The notes beneath the pieces are model-generated. The model had not been told where the DNA came from. It made no database searches and saw nothing but the letters and a program-made list of their open reading frames with translations. From contig NC_091940.1 in the NCBI RefSeq assembly GCF_041260155.1, forward strand, positions 28,741,651 through 28,805,650: a DNA stretch of 64,000 nt. Direction: 5' to 3'. A program made the position numbers and the translations under genes. Shown here piece by piece: positions 18,563-32,071 of the stretch (positions are counted from its first letter, which is position 1; each line of letters starts with the position of its first letter). The stretch is from Ptychodera flava. Its lineage: Eukaryota > Hemichordata > Enteropneusta > Ptychoderidae.

Positions 18563-20853
18563 CTATTTTGCCCATAGTCCAGCGTCGACAGGAAGTTCAG
18601 CCCCGGTGATTTGATCTGCTGCTGATGTGCACAGGAAAGCAGCGAGTTCAGCCACCTATAAATTAAAATGATAACAGAAGAATGTGGGTCAAGATGCATT
18701 CACTCTTATCGAAACACAGGATTGTTCCTCATTGTTTTACGACTGGAAGTCCGTACTGCACAACATTCTGTCTTGGGTATGACTTTCTTTTTGTGATTTG
18801 TTCTGTTATTGTTTAGTTTTGTACTTTTCCGTCAATCGCTTATTTTTGTTGACTTTGAAGAATGTAAATATCGTTATGATTAAAATTTCCTGACTTCGGA
18901 TCGCTATGTCAGCTTGGAGATACATTTAACCATATATCTTTGTGGCATCCGTTTACATCTTCAGCAGACAAAAACGAGAAAGATATCTGCGGGTTTATCC
19001 CACCGTATCGTTCGCCCTACAGGTGTAATTAAATTCTCATCGCACGTAGCAACCAGTTTTGCTTACTGTGAACTTCGGCGGACGATTCGAAACAAAACAG
19101 CAATTTCTAGGTAAATAAGCTTTTGCTAAACAGTAGATATGAACACGTAACTAAAAGCCTCTCGGTTTATCAGATGTTATTCGGTTGTTTGTTATGTCGA
19201 ACCAGATGTGAACTGAATATGCTCACGTGTTTTACAACAGGTTCATTAATAGTACTACCCTTCAGAGAACAATAAGATATATGTTATCACTAAATGAAGC
19301 AGGGTTTTTTTCAACATCGCACGGTACTCTCAGATTTTAATCACTAATTATAAAACTTTATTTAATATGCAAATGGGCTGTTAATTAACTTGACACTGCT
19401 CAATGCTTCATGGGACATTTAGATATCCATCAGATCAACATTTGTAGCACGTTTTATTTAATTTAATGCAATAATTTTAGAGTAATGTCACTAATTACAA
19501 AGTTCATTAAATATGCAAATAATCCCTATATTAACTTGACACTGTTCAATGATTCATAGCACAATAAAATATTTATCAAATCAATATCTGTAGCACGTTT
19601 CACAAAATTTGGTGCCGTAATTTCAGAGTTATATACCTAATTACAAAGTTTATTAAATATGCAAATGAACCCTTAATTAACTTTACACTACTAAATGCAT
19701 TACAACACAGTTAGATATCTGTCACATCAGTATATGCAGCAGTTTTCATCACATTTGATGCAGTTATTTCGGAGTTATATGACTATTATAAAACTTCATG
19801 AAATATGCAAATGAGCTAATTATTAACTTGACACTGTTCAATGCTTCTCAGTACAATTGGATATTTATCAGATCAACATCTGTAGCAAGTTTCATCAAAT
19901 TTAACGCTTTAATTTTGGAGTAATATCACTAATCACAAATTCATTAAATATGCAAATAAACCCTTAATTAACTTCACACAAGTAAATGTTCTACACCACA
20001 ATTAGATATCTGTCGGATCAGTATCTGCAGCAGATGTCATCACATTTGGTGCAGTTACTTTGGAGTTATATCACTAATTACAAAACTTCATAAAATATGC
20101 AAATGACCTATTTGTTAACTTGAAACTGCCAAATGCTTCTCAGTACAATTAGATATTTATCAAAACAATATCTGTACCCAATTTCAAACGTACCCAATTT
20201 CAAACACTTGGGTGCCGTAATTTCAGAGTTATATACCTAATTACAAAGTCCATTAAATATGCAAATGAACCCTTAATTAATTTCACACTTCTGAATGCTT
20301 TACACTACAGTTAGATATCAGTCAGATCAGTATCTGCAGCAGATGTCATCACATTTGGTGAAGTTGTATTGGAGTTATATGACTAATTACAAAACTTCAT
20401 AAAATATGCAAATTACCTATTTATTAACTTGACACTGCCCAATGCTTCTAAGTATAATTAGATATATATCAGATCAATATTTGTTGCAAGTATCATCAAG
20501 TTTGGTGCAGGAATTTCAGAGTTATCTCACTAATAACAAAAGTTCATTAAATATGCAAATGAGAAGGTAATTGACATGACACTCACAGTATCATCATTGT
20601 TCTGAGATTGTCATCTGTGAAAAGTTTCATGAAATTTTGTGCAGTATTTCTTGATATATGTCTACACTGTCATTACCGTCTCCATAGGGAAACCATTGTA
20701 CGGAAAAAAACAATATTGCATAACTTCATTAATATGCAAGCCACACTAACCAAAATCTAATCAGTTCTTGCAAGTAGCATATGGTACCTGTGTACCAAAT
20801 CTGACTTGAATCCGTTCAGGCGTTTTTGAGTTATCGTGTAAACAGACAGACAG

Positions 20854-20884
<31 letters not shown>

Positions 20885-23800
20885 CACACACACACACACA
20901 CACACGGACAGACAGACAGACATCGCTATGACAATAGCCCACGTGTTTACACACGTGAGCTAAAAACGTAGCTTTTCCCTAACTGGGGCCTTTTTATTTC
21001 CTGTGCTATGTGATTGGTTCAATTTGCTTTATCGTGGACATAGTTTCTACTCTGAGTACATTAAATTATCATTGAAGATACGTCAGAAGTAGCTTTAAAT
21101 TTCCTTTAAGGAGAAAACTGATTTTCAATAGACGAAAATGTTCTTGTCCATTACGATGCCAATATATTTATCTTTATCTTTATCCTGCTGATATTTCGAC
21201 ATTGAATGATATTACTCTTAGACGGGATACTAACCTGTTCAACTTGTACGAACGCTCCTGATGGATTTACCTCAGCTAGATAGCGTTTCTGTATAACAAA
21301 GAAAGTGTGTTGTCGTGATTTACCATGTAAAGAGTCTGTCCTTCTCTCTTTTTGACTCTGTTCGTCTCTTGCTGCCTATCTCTCTTTCACCGTTTATGTA
21401 AGTCTGTGTATTATCGTTTCTGCCTGTCTGTCTCTTTCCCTGTCCATTTCTTTCACTTGCTATGTCTCTACTCCCTAAGCATAACACAAAAGCCAAAATT
21501 TTGTATTTCTTGAACAGTATTAAGTTAATAGAATGCATAGAATATGGCGAACTTCTACACTTAACCGACTTTAAGAGAAAAGAAGTAAAGGAACAGTTAT
21601 CAACATTATTGTAGCATAATTTTTAATTTACCTGAGGATAGTTCGCACTTTGAAAACGAAAATGACTTGATCTTTTCTCGGAGAAACTTTCAACCTTTCT
21701 CTTTCAAAACCAAGAATAAAAAATGGGAGTCACCGTGCGAATTTTGGTACTGCGAAAAACAATTTACCTGATATTTACCGAGATTTGAAATTCAAAATGG
21801 CGGCCATCCCTGTGTTATCTCTATTGGGCAAAAGAAAATTCCCGATTTTTACAATACCATGCAAATGAGAAATTATTGCACTCCATAAGCTTCAAAATGA
21901 GCCAACACAAGTGCTGGGCCAAACGAATATTGTAAAAGTTTTAGAGTCCAAATATCTGTCTCCGAGGCGCAGTCTGTCTACCTTAATGTCAAAGGTGTCA
22001 ATTACCTGTGCTTCTTCAGACGAGATACCCTGCCGCTTTGCCTCCATTTCAACGACGGACTTTCCCACTAAAAATGGAAGACGCATACAGTCAGAGTGTG
22101 ACTTGGTACAACATTAAAATTGTGTGCTTCTTCTGCTAATGCGGTAACATGTGATGCCGTGTGCGAAACAAAGAAAAAGACGCGGGAACCATGGATTTGC
22201 AAAGCACATACCTAAAACTGTTTAGTATATATGTTATTATATACAGCATGTAGTGCAATGAAAATTATATACGCAAAGCCTGATAATCTTTGGTAACACC
22301 GCTTAATTAAATATGACGAAAAATTCAGTGTTTTTTTGGTTTAATTAAGATGTCATAAGTTTGGCCATGCTTGCTGTAACCTAGTAGGAAAGCGAATTCT
22401 AACTGCCCACATTTAATTTATTTGAAAGCAATTTTTAAACATATCTTTTCTCGATGAAGGAAACTTGGGGAAATGAAATAAAGCAACGGGACGCGTCTTG
22501 TTTAAGAAGATTACTGTGGTATTACAGCGTTTGTGGCCTGGCCACTTTTAAAGCAATGATGTGTAACTTTGAATAAGTGATGTGCAGCAGAGAACAGAAT
22601 GCAACGCTGATAATAAGCGTATTGTACAATTGTTCTTAATTAAATGTATGGGACCAATATCTGATTTAAATTCAATTTGACGTTTTTGACCGGCACATCA
22701 TCGCTGAGCAGTGCACTAAATTCTGATGAACGGATGTCACAAATTGATATCGTTAAATGTATCTCTTAAAGGGTTAATCGCTCACTTTTTGTTTCCATCA
22801 GGGCAGGACATATCGCATTGCTGGTTACACCGGTTCCATATCCAGACATGGCTGTAGACTGTCGGTATAACATAAAGAAAGCTGTAAGCTTTTCAATAGG
22901 GAACTCATCAAAAATTTCAGAATTAGAGATAACTTTGTAAGTTACAGAATAAATGATATCGATTCCTCTTCGAACTTGAACACGGGCAGAATTTTCAATT
23001 TGCTTCTGGTTTTCTGAAACCTTACCTTTGTCAGTCCATGCAATCCGTGCTTTGATGCCGTGTATGGAACGGAATTGGCACTTGCGCTCCTGCCTCGAAC
23101 AGAGGAAATATTTATAATGCGCCCCCAACCTATCACGAAAGGAAAGTCAGTTCAGCTATCCATTAATAAACGGAGTGTCATTTTCATCGCTGTTGATGTA
23201 TTTCATTTTGCGACTTGAAAGGCGTTTAAATGTGGATGGGAAAAGTCGTGCCGTTGTCGCTGTAATCGCATAGTGATGAGAAGACAAGAAATATGAACAT
23301 GGTATAATGGATGTTCCCGTCTTTCTTTTTGAGATGCATTGCAAAGAAAGACTGTCCGTGGCCATATTTGATTTTCTGCAGCTCATATTGATTTTATGAC
23401 AAATTTCAGGATTCAAAGATGTGCAGAACGACGCAGAAGTTGCATGGGGCTGCAACTCTGCCGTTTGATGTCATGACGACGAACAACTTGATTTCTCAGA
23501 TAGTATAGCCTAAAAAGAAAACTACAGGTGACAAACAATCGACATGTCTTGCATTCTTTGCAACAAAATGGTGTCTTCAAGAAGCCACACATTGTAAACA
23601 TCTCATTTAGTATCCAATCAAACAACTCAAGGGTGATGCGGTAGTTGTTTACCTTTTTGTTTCATATCGCCCAGCAACAGTCGTGTCAAGTCAAATGGCG
23701 CCGTCAAATTAACGGCAATTATTTCGTCCCATTTCTCCGGCGGACACTCTTCAAGGCTTCCACGGTTTATAACACCTGTTAAAAGACGTCTTTGATGAGG

Positions 23801-25635
23801 AACAGTGACATTAATTTCTTGTTGTAGAGATACGGTTTCGAGAAATGTTGACGTTTGTGAGCACTGAACTTCGAAATTCGAAAATGTTAAAAATATATTG
23901 CTGACAAACCTGCGCTATTTACCAGTACGTCCACTCCACTCGGATAAATAGCTTTTACTTTCTCACACATCTCCTCTATTTCTGATCGCTTCAGTAGATT
24001 GGCACGTAAATAATGAGCCTTGACATGATATTCTCTTAAAGTGATAAGACGAAGACGGAGAAAAACGTCAGATACATATCTAATCGAAGTAGCATTGAAA
24101 TATCTTTTATGTATACCTAGTGTATACAAATTGTTTTCCAAACGATTTTCATGCGTTTTAAGGCAGTAAGCGCCTCGAAGCGCCTTTTGCTAAACTTTCC
24201 ATTCGGAAACTTTAAATCCCACTCCCTTTCGAAATAAAAAAACGGGGTTCCAATGCAAAATTTGGTACAAGCAAAACAAAATTACCCAATATTTACCGAC
24301 TCTTGAAATTTAAATTGGCTGCAATTTCCCGTGCTAGGTCTATGGAGGAAAATTTGATTTTTTCATTTTCTCAAAACTAATCCGGTGGAAAGATATGTTA
24401 TTATATGAGTTTCAAATGAGCCCCCACCTGATAAGTGGTAGACTAAAAGGATATAATTGTAAAAGTTTCTTCGATTATAATAGTCCGCACTGTGTGCGAA
24501 TGCTTACAATGAAAAGTTTAGACATCGAAGCATCAAAATTAAATTGACATATACATAGATAGCGTTAAAACTTGAAATTATGTGCCAGTGTTTGCCATTT
24601 TGCCATGCTTTTGAATCAACTTTGAAGACGGTCACTGAACTTTGGACATCTCGATTGTGACTATGGAGGGAATGACAATAGGCAATGGCTAATCGTACAA
24701 ATAGCTACAATAGGCCAGTTTGCAGGAAAACTCAAGTGCACGTGAAATTGATTGCATGATTGTATCGTTAGAGGGAAACACAACCACTTTATATAAAAAG
24801 CGAGAAAGTACTGGTGAGATCAGCGTTCAAACCCGTCGTCGCTCTTCGTTCTTTTCAGAAATAATTGTCTACAGAGCTTATAAGAATTACTATCTGTACA
24901 CAGAATGAGTGATCTTTCGATCCTTTTAAGACCACACTAGTACTGAATAACACTGCGTAATCTTATTTTCGGCCCTAGTGTCACTAACTCATGCAGACTG
25001 TAGGTTCACCGACGTTGATTCGAATGATGTTCTCATCCATGCCTTTGAGCTATGTGGATGGAAAGAGGTGAATTTTCACATGTATTGAGTTCCTAATCTT
25101 CGATAAAAATATTCAGGAAAATGTTAGTGTGGCCTGGAGTATTTTCCAGTGATTACTAAAAATACATACATAATTACGAGCAATGGCCCAATAGCTGTTA
25201 TTTGTAATCATATAGCAACATCATAAAATAATTTGTTCTCTGACCAAGTTTGCGCAAAGTTGTTTTTCAAGGACGATAGAACAACGATTTGGAAATGGGT
25301 ATCAGAGATCTATGGTTTACGATCTTCCAAAATAACACAAATATTGGACCAGAGTTTGCGCAAGCGTACATGTACACTGTCCTTGTAATCAGAGTCGGCG
25401 CAGGCATGTCTGAGCATTAACTACGGTCGCTTTGTCAAAAGAGCATAGCTATCGTATTTTAATCTCACTTTTCTAAGTGGTCTCTCTGGGGTTCCACTTC
25501 CGCTTCGTCCAGTTTATCATGTAAGATGATGGAGTATCCATTTTTACCCAACGCTTTAGCGATCGCATAGCCGACACCATCCGCTGAAGCAGAACCAGTT
25601 ATCAAAGCAACCTTGTTGCCGTTACCCGTCGCCAT
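18563..25635 (-). CDS. SDR oxidoreductase 2 (D-3-hydroxybutyrate dehydrogenase-like), 8 coding exons
   Basis: Exons in transcript order: 25635-25469, 24034-23910, 23775-23653, 23129-23026, 22858-22786, 22067-22006, 21288-21235, 18655-18563. Lengths and phases equal those of gene 1, giving 266 residues ending in TAG. Motifs: TGSASADGVG (13-22), NSAG (95-98, normally NNAG), tetrad Asn120 in VNLTAPF, Ser148, and YTASK with Tyr161 and Lys165. It is the closest paralogue of gene 1, and introns and upstream DNA also align. Intron 7 is expanded to about 2.6 kb by a tandem array. The frame is intact and splice sites look good, so it is probably expressed. The substrate is unknown. Confidence 0.88.
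19310..20830. repeat. 146-bp tandem array with ATATGCAAAT core, in gene 2 intron 7
   Basis: The decamer ATATGCAAAT starts at 19365, 19511, 19657, 19803, 19948, 20095, 20257, 20403 and 20551. Spacings are 146, 146, 146, 145, 147, 162, 146 and 148. A diverged copy follows at 20732. Between the cores, related text recurs (AACTTGACACTG, CATCAAATTTGGTGC, GAGTTATAT). The array ends in a sequence carrying TTTTTGAGTTATCGTGTAAAC and a CA-rich tract at 20848-20905. It is absent from gene 1 intron 7. Confidence 0.9.
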
Positions 25636-26780
25636 TATTGTTCTTAATCTGCAATGAAAATTAGTCGTTTGGATAATTCGTGATACAACATCTGCTGTCT
25701 ACATTCCACTTTAATAACGCTTTAATAAATATCCATAAACTCAAAAATGCATTCACTTTCGGCATCTCACTATCAGATAGAATATTTCTGCCCCACAAAA
25801 TAGAGCAAAACGATGAATTCCTGAAGAAAAATAAAATGTTAGAATATTAAAATATGACAACGCAATACAGCCAGACATTCATGGCATCGTTCAATTGTGC
25901 AAAGCTAAATTCACGAACCAATACCTCCGGCTTTTTGAATGTGACTTGCTCGACGCCATCATGCAACCTTGAGCGAGATTGTAAGAGCTGAAATTAGCAC
26001 CAAGGACACGAATTTAGCAAAGGTCAGTATGTAGCACACTTAGCTAGGTTGCACTGCCATTGTCAATGTAATCATTGGTACGACAGTGTGACTGCAGTGG
26101 ATATCACACCACATGGCTTGGAGGGGAATTTTTCTCTTACTAAAAATACATACATAATTACCAACTTAAAACTAATATGCAAATAACTGAGAATGATCAT
26201 TAATGCTGCTATGGGTTAGTGAAAGTTGTGAGGCCGGCTTATATTAAAGGTCGGTTAAAATATTTCACTCCGTCACTGCTGTAAGCGCGGCATTACTTAT
26301 CTAACATTTGATCCTTGATTGATCTATGCAAGCTTTGCACTATGCCTGCGCGCCTAAATCTGCTCAGTATGCCATCTTCTTTCTGCCTACACACTAGATT
26401 GCGAAGGTTTTCATGTGAAACTATCCCTTCATATTTTGATACCAGCGCTTCTCACTTTGATATTCGTCATGAGCAGACATTGGTTCTGTTGGCAGAAGAA
26501 GAGGCCTACTGCGTCAGCCTATACTAGTCAAGCCTACTGTGCAGCTTTTGGTGTTATATTCCTTTAAAAATCTGAGTTATAGTTTTCCTTTCTGGGATTT
26601 TCTTCCAGGGACACTGCGATGAAGCACGTTAGGGGTATCTCGTGTCTGAATTTTTGTGAAGTTGTCCGTGGATTCTCCTACATTCAAAACCCAGATTTTG
26701 CGGATTCTTTCTCAGTCACAGGTTTTCAGGCAATCAATTACAGTTGGGCATTTACATCAAGATATTAAACAAGAACGTAC

Positions 26781-26910
26781 CTTGTTAAGTCCGAGTGTGG
26801 GCTTTTGAAGGCTTGCAGTACGTACCGGGTAGTAGTTGAGATGGAATCGCCACACAGATGTGATACCACTGACCTTACAATTAAGCAGAGCGTGAAATAC
26901 TATAGGTGAC
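26781..26910 (-). promoter_or_regulatory. Candidate 5' UTR exon or promoter of gene 2
   Basis: Near-identical counterpart of 7608-7740. The minus strand ends ACTTAACAAG followed by donor GTACGTT at 26780. The conserved acceptor before coding exon 1 of gene 2 is at about 25648. The exon start is not determined. Confidence 0.5.
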
Positions 26911-27749
26911 GATCTGCGTGATGATTGACATGTTTCAGATTTTTGTTGAACTAGATATTCGATGTTGGAAAATCCGGTGAAATTCCATGCACTCATTTAT
27001 GCAGGTAAGTCGTTCCTCCAAGATTTTCTCAACATTTTACGTAAAGGTTCATACACCTAGCGGTCATTGACACAACAGTGAGTGCGATGTTATTAATTAA
27101 ACAATCAGGACCTCGATAATACGTCAATTTGCATACAACTGCTAGGAGTACGAACCTTCATGATACCTCTAGAACAGAGTACACCAAATTTCATAAGCTT
27201 TTGAACATTTTTAGAACTGATGGGAAATAGGTAAAATCATTACCTTTGCATGTGGCAGTGGAAAACTATTTTATTATGGATGCTTCTATATATATATATT
27301 TGATGTTTCTCATTTTCACAAAGGATGGGTTTAAATACAGCAAATGATGACATAAAAACTGTTTGATTGTTAGATTATTCCTCCACTGAGCAAGCGTTTT
27401 ATTAGATATTGTGATCAATTACTATCAGTCAAACTCCAATATGCTGAATCCTCTATTACATCTGTATTTTCGTTTTTAAGTTAGAACCCCAATATTCATT
27501 TCGATATGTAAATGATCTCCTACCTGAAGTTGAATGTTTGTGTTTATTATATACAGAAAATATTACAATCATCAAATCATCCGTGATATTTCATGTCGCC
27601 TCTTCCTGACGTCATCAAACTTAAATTTAATAAAGCAAAGAAAATTTCACATCTTCACGGCAACTCAACCTTCTTACTCTACAACAGAACATCAAAGTTT
27701 TCACACATGTACCTGGAAAACACAGGGACAATCTCCGTTACCATAAGGC

Positions 27750-28881
27750 AGCCTTCAGTAATTACAAGGGGTTGGCAGGGTAGAATTCCATGCACACCTG
27801 TACTGTAAAATGTGACCCTACCCCTATCCTCGTTGTCTAAAATGTGACTCTCCTCCTTTTCGAACATTCTAACCCTTGACTCTCCCCGAATCACTGCAGT
27901 ATACTCCCAAGGAAACTCTGAAACTGTATCAGCTAATTTTGTATATATAACAATTGGTTTAATTTTATGTAAGTTAAGGACAGAAATTACAGCGGGGCTA
28001 GGTTCGAAATTTATTACACAAGCATTTTTGAAGGGTAATGCATTTGCCGGAGGGTCAACATAGTTTGCGCAACTATAAGAAGGCAAGATGTGGCTGATAT
28101 AGTGCTTCACCTAAAAATATCAAATCATAATACATGGGAGTCTATCAGGCAAGCTATTGACACTTCCCCCCCCAAAAAAACACACCAAAAAACAAAAACA
28201 AACCAAGCTATATCTGTACATTTATATATGTTTGATAATATATGCAAATGTACTTTGCTTGAAGAAGGAAGCAAAAGTACAAGTGTGTACAAGAAAATGG
28301 ATTTTTTTGCATTTCATCGAAAATGTTGATTCACTATACAGGGTAGTATATGAGAAAACTATGAATAATTGTTTTCTAATTCTAAATGAGGTAAATCTGT
28401 GTATTTATGTATGCTTGATTATTGAAATTAATTTACTTGTTCCGACTAGGGTGCTACAAATGTATGTATGTGCAAGAAATTGGATTTTGGAATTTCACCG
28501 AATGTTGATTCACTATACATGGTAGTTTATGACAGAGCTATGAACAATTTTGTCCGAAATAAAACATAAAACTAACAATATCTGTGCATGTATAGACGTT
28601 TGATAATTGATATACACTTTGCCACATGTCCAATATGTTTTTGTCTGTCTTTCATCAGTTTTATTTGTTCAAGCTGCTCTTTGTAGGACACCACTACATC
28701 TTCTTTGCTTGTGAAGCTTGTCGATAATGTGTATTTCTTTAAAAGAATCAATGCTTCTGTTAAAAATGACCCTCCCCAAGATAGGTTTATAAAAAGTGAC
28801 CTCCCCTTGGAGAGTTTTCTTAACAGTGACCCCCGCCCAAATTCCCCCGGTCAATCCCCCCACCTGTAATTACTGAAGGCT
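27750..28881. mobile_element. 1.1-kb inverted-repeat element upstream of gene 2
   Basis: Left end AGCCTTCAGTAATTACA (27750) and right end TGTAATTACTGAAGGCT (28881) are exact inverted repeats, followed inside by G-rich and C-rich stretches. Unit 1 has the flanks joined (CCATAAGAATCGG, about 12296-12306), which is a pre-insertion site. Inside are more than two copies of a 184-bp tandem repeat. No transposase is seen. Confidence 0.8.
28209..28600. repeat. 184-bp tandem repeat inside the 27.75-kb element
   Basis: The start of each unit (ATCTGTACATTTATATATG-like) recurs at about 28209, 28393 and 28577, spaced 184 and 184. Each unit contains GTTGATTCACTATACA and a run resembling TATGAxAxAgCTATGAA. 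The third copy is partial. Confidence 0.8.
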
Positions 28882-28967
28882 CGTGAAGAATCGGTGTGTA
28901 AAATGAACAATTACCACTAGCATTCTGGTATGTGTCTATATCACGTGTTTGTGTTATTCAGTCTGCC

Positions 28968-29164
28968 TACCCTTAGCTATGGAAAACGCAGCTATCTGAG
29001 ACGGGTAGCATACGTCTGTGCGGTGATCAAAAGGTCAACCCCGCCACGCTGCATCTGTGCGGGTCATCAAAAGTCAACCCGCCGTGGTGGGGTTGACCTT
29101 TGATGACCCGCATAGACGCAGGCTACCCCGCCACAGATAACTGTGTTTCCAGAGCTAGCTTACC
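28968..29164. mobile_element. Foldback hairpin element upstream of gene 2
   Basis: Arms of about 80 bases pair (left from TAGCTATGGAAAACGCAG, right end CTGTGTTTCCAGAGCTAG). The core holds repeated GGTCAACCCCGCCAC and TGATCAAAAGGTC motifs. Candidate target duplication is TACCCTT on both sides. Unit 1 lacks the element at the matching place near 12375. Its ends resemble those of the hairpin at 48190-48338. Confidence 0.7.
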
Positions 29165-30013
29165 CTTTGCTTTATCATCTTCATAAACTGAGTACGAATC
29201 CTAACCTAACCTTCACAAGATCATTCCAAGATGTAAATTACTGGAAAATTTTCCGTAGTCATAAATTTGTGTAATCACAGGGCCACTGAGTATAACTTTC
29301 ACAATAGTCCGTCCTTGCGCTGAGGTCATCACATTGAAAGATCGTGAGACAGGAGAATCCCTGTCGATCATTAGACAATCGGCAGCCCCTCGTGTTTCTG
29401 TGCCTAATATTGACGTGCCCACCGTGGCAAGCGTCGTGTAAAGCCGTGTATAGAATTTCCTTACTGTATGTAGAATTTCTGACTGTATATATGTAGGCCA
29501 CAATGACACAAGTAGGTCTCGACAGTCTAGTCTTGCCAACTGGACGACAGTGACACTGAAAAAAATCGAATCAGGCTAGACACAAACATGTAAAAGGGCT
29601 AAACTTTCACTTAAACAACAGATTGTGCTGCGACATGAGTGAACCCTCAGGTACAGTGTCTGAACGAGGTGACTATTAACTTGAAATGTTTGTCCTTACA
29701 GTCCTTAGCATATAAATTGGGCAACTTAGGATCCCTGTGGTATCCAACAAACTGTATGCATTTCTAATAAGTCTGAACAAGGTTAACTTGTGAACTTTTG
29801 ACCAGAGTAGTTGTATCCCAAAAGCGTGTATAGAAAGTAGTGACTCGCAAAAGATATCGCTCTAACAAAACACTTTGAGTACAAGTCAATTTTGAGCCTC
29901 ACCTTTACATTCAAAGTCCACGAATCGAAGGTTTCCAAATTAAGCAGTGACGTGTGTGACGGTACATGGGGTCAAGTCAGCGTTAATGTTACATTTGCAT
30001 AAAATCTAGGCAG

Positions 30014-30500
30014 TCTGGTTCCCTGACCCACTTCTACCGCTGGCTGCGCTGCTAACGAAATAAGGTCAGGTATGGGCGAATTTGACTGCATATTTAATGA
30101 GCACTGTCACGTGACAAGACCATGCGTCAGTACACAGTGGCAAGCTCGGAAATTAGATGTGGAAATTAGATGAGGAAACATCGAACGTTGAAACTGTTTG
30201 TACGGCTTCACTTTTAAGTCTCCGACTCTGTTCTTCTATAATGCCATTGGGTAGTGAAGTAATGATGTTCGTCTATGATTTCCTAACACGTGACACTGGT
30301 GACCATTGCGACCTTTGGCGTGACTCCGGGGATACGAAATCTAAAAGTGAAGGTAGCTCGAAGTTGAAAATAAATTCAACTCAATCACTGCACCCGTGCT
30401 ATTGACCAATGATAGCCATGCTTACAATAACCCATAAGCTTACCTGACCCTATTTTCGTTGGCAGCGCAGTCAGCGGTAGAAATGGGTCAGAGAACCAGA
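30014..30500. mobile_element. 487-bp MITE with about 60-bp inverted ends
   Basis: Left end TCTGGTTCCCTGACCCACTT, continuing CTACCGCTGGCTGCGCTG, is matched in inverted form at the right (CAGCGCAGTCAGCGGTAG, then GGGTCAGAGAACCAGA). The arms end in GGTCAGGTA and TACCTGACC. Nothing inside looks coding. It lies just after the end of unit 2. No clear target duplication is visible. Confidence 0.75.
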
Positions 30501-30504
30501 TAAA

Positions 30505-31110
30505 TTGCAAAACCCAGGCCTAGTCGAGCCTAGCCTAGCCTCGACGGACCCTTTCAGTAGGAAATCAAAAATAAACTCAATTCCACCCGCACGAAGCGTT
30601 CCATAAACAGATCCTTTATCAGTCTGGGTTATGTCTTAATGGAGCATAGTACAAGTTACCTATCAGCGAACTTCAGTCGCCAATGTCATGAATAATTAAC
30701 GTGTAAATCTTGGTTCATGGATTGCAACGAGTTTGGAACTAACAGATACGCATGCGTCACTGCAGTATAGCAATGAAATTCTTGACGGCATAGTTGGGTC
30801 GCCGCCACTGCAAATCCACAATGCTTATGAGTATGTCACTGCACGTCACAGCCCTACCTTCAGTTTTTTCTTGATTATCTTAGCAATCGATGAAGTTATA
30901 AAGTTACTAAGATAAATTCAGAATTATGAAAATAAAATCAAACCCATCGGTATATTTCTGTTTCACTGAAACATAGCAGTGTGAGCTTATGAGTGCAGCC
31001 CTATTGTGATATTAATAATACATGTAACACACAGTTATTGCTGGTATTTATTAGAATGCACCTCCGGATCCGGAAGAGATGTTTGGACCTCATACTTTCA
31101 CAATACCTTT
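30505..31110. other. Unassigned spacer between units 2 and 3
   Basis: A short run of repeated AGCCTAG near 30525-30540 is the only structure noticed. No gene is supported. Confidence 0.45.
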
Positions 31111-32031
31111 CTGCTCTACAGCTTGTGGGAGGGGGGCTCGCTTTAGAGCTCTTTGAGTATATTAAGTTTTCCCTGTCTTAGCTTTGTGAAAGAAAGTCTA
31201 ACATTTGATTTCAGATCAAACTTCAATAAATGTCCTGTACTTTGTGTCTCTTGTGAAACAAATTGAAATTAGAGACCCTTGAATATTGTTTTTGATTTAC
31301 TTAGACTATAATTTAAGGTTTCCTTCAGGAAAATTTGAGCAAAACTTTATGACTGTCACTTTTTGAGGCGCGTAGTACCTTAACGGTGGAAAACAAGGGC
31401 GAGTCCTCAAGTTTCTTTGTACATCAATCTGCAGAGAGGCATCTGAAGTAAGCCTATTTACATGTTCAAAGGGCTAAATCTCGATCCGAATAGATAGAAC
31501 ACGGTCGAGTACATAAATGTACGTCGCCAAAATATAATATATATGAAAAAGTTTTAAAATATTTCTGTTCTTTTTTTTTATTCATGAAATTTGAGTGGAT
31601 GCGAGTCAACATGGACAGAAATGTACCAGGGACAGTAGATTACGCCTTAAAATTTAATGTATCAGTATCTTCTTTTGTTTTTAAGGATCGTTTGCACAGC
31701 TGAACATTCACAACATAATTTTATCAAATTCTGAAAAGCGGATTCTTTGCAACATGTTGCAAAAACAAAATCTGTCAACGAGAACGAAGAATGGCCATGG
31801 TAACGTATGACTTTGTTCACATGAATCCCAGAAGATTGGCGTTTCGCACGTGACTAGCGTCACGCAGAAAGTATTTCTATCGCCTTTTCCATACTAAGTG
31901 TTGTCCAAAATGTAACGTTTAATGACTATAATCGACGCACTACTAAGCCAGGGAGATGAGGCTTTTCCGCTTTAAGGGGGGGGGGGGAAGAATAAAGACA
32001 ATGAGTGCTGTTCAATTTCACGGCGTGGTAA

Positions 32032-32037
32032 TTTATT
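32032..32037 (-). terminator. Polyadenylation signal of gene 3
   Basis: Minus-strand AATAAA about 35 bases after the TGA stop of gene 3. Gene 4 has the same hexamer at the same distance. Confidence 0.6.
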
Positions 32038-32071
32038 GTGCACTGTTCTTGCCATGGTTTGCTCCAATTTT

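Noticed and set aside
18841..19300. Possible coding exon at 18914-19114 in the gene 2 intron 7 insertion
   Set aside because: Open frame only; no splice support, and it lies in the inserted repeat region absent from gene 1.
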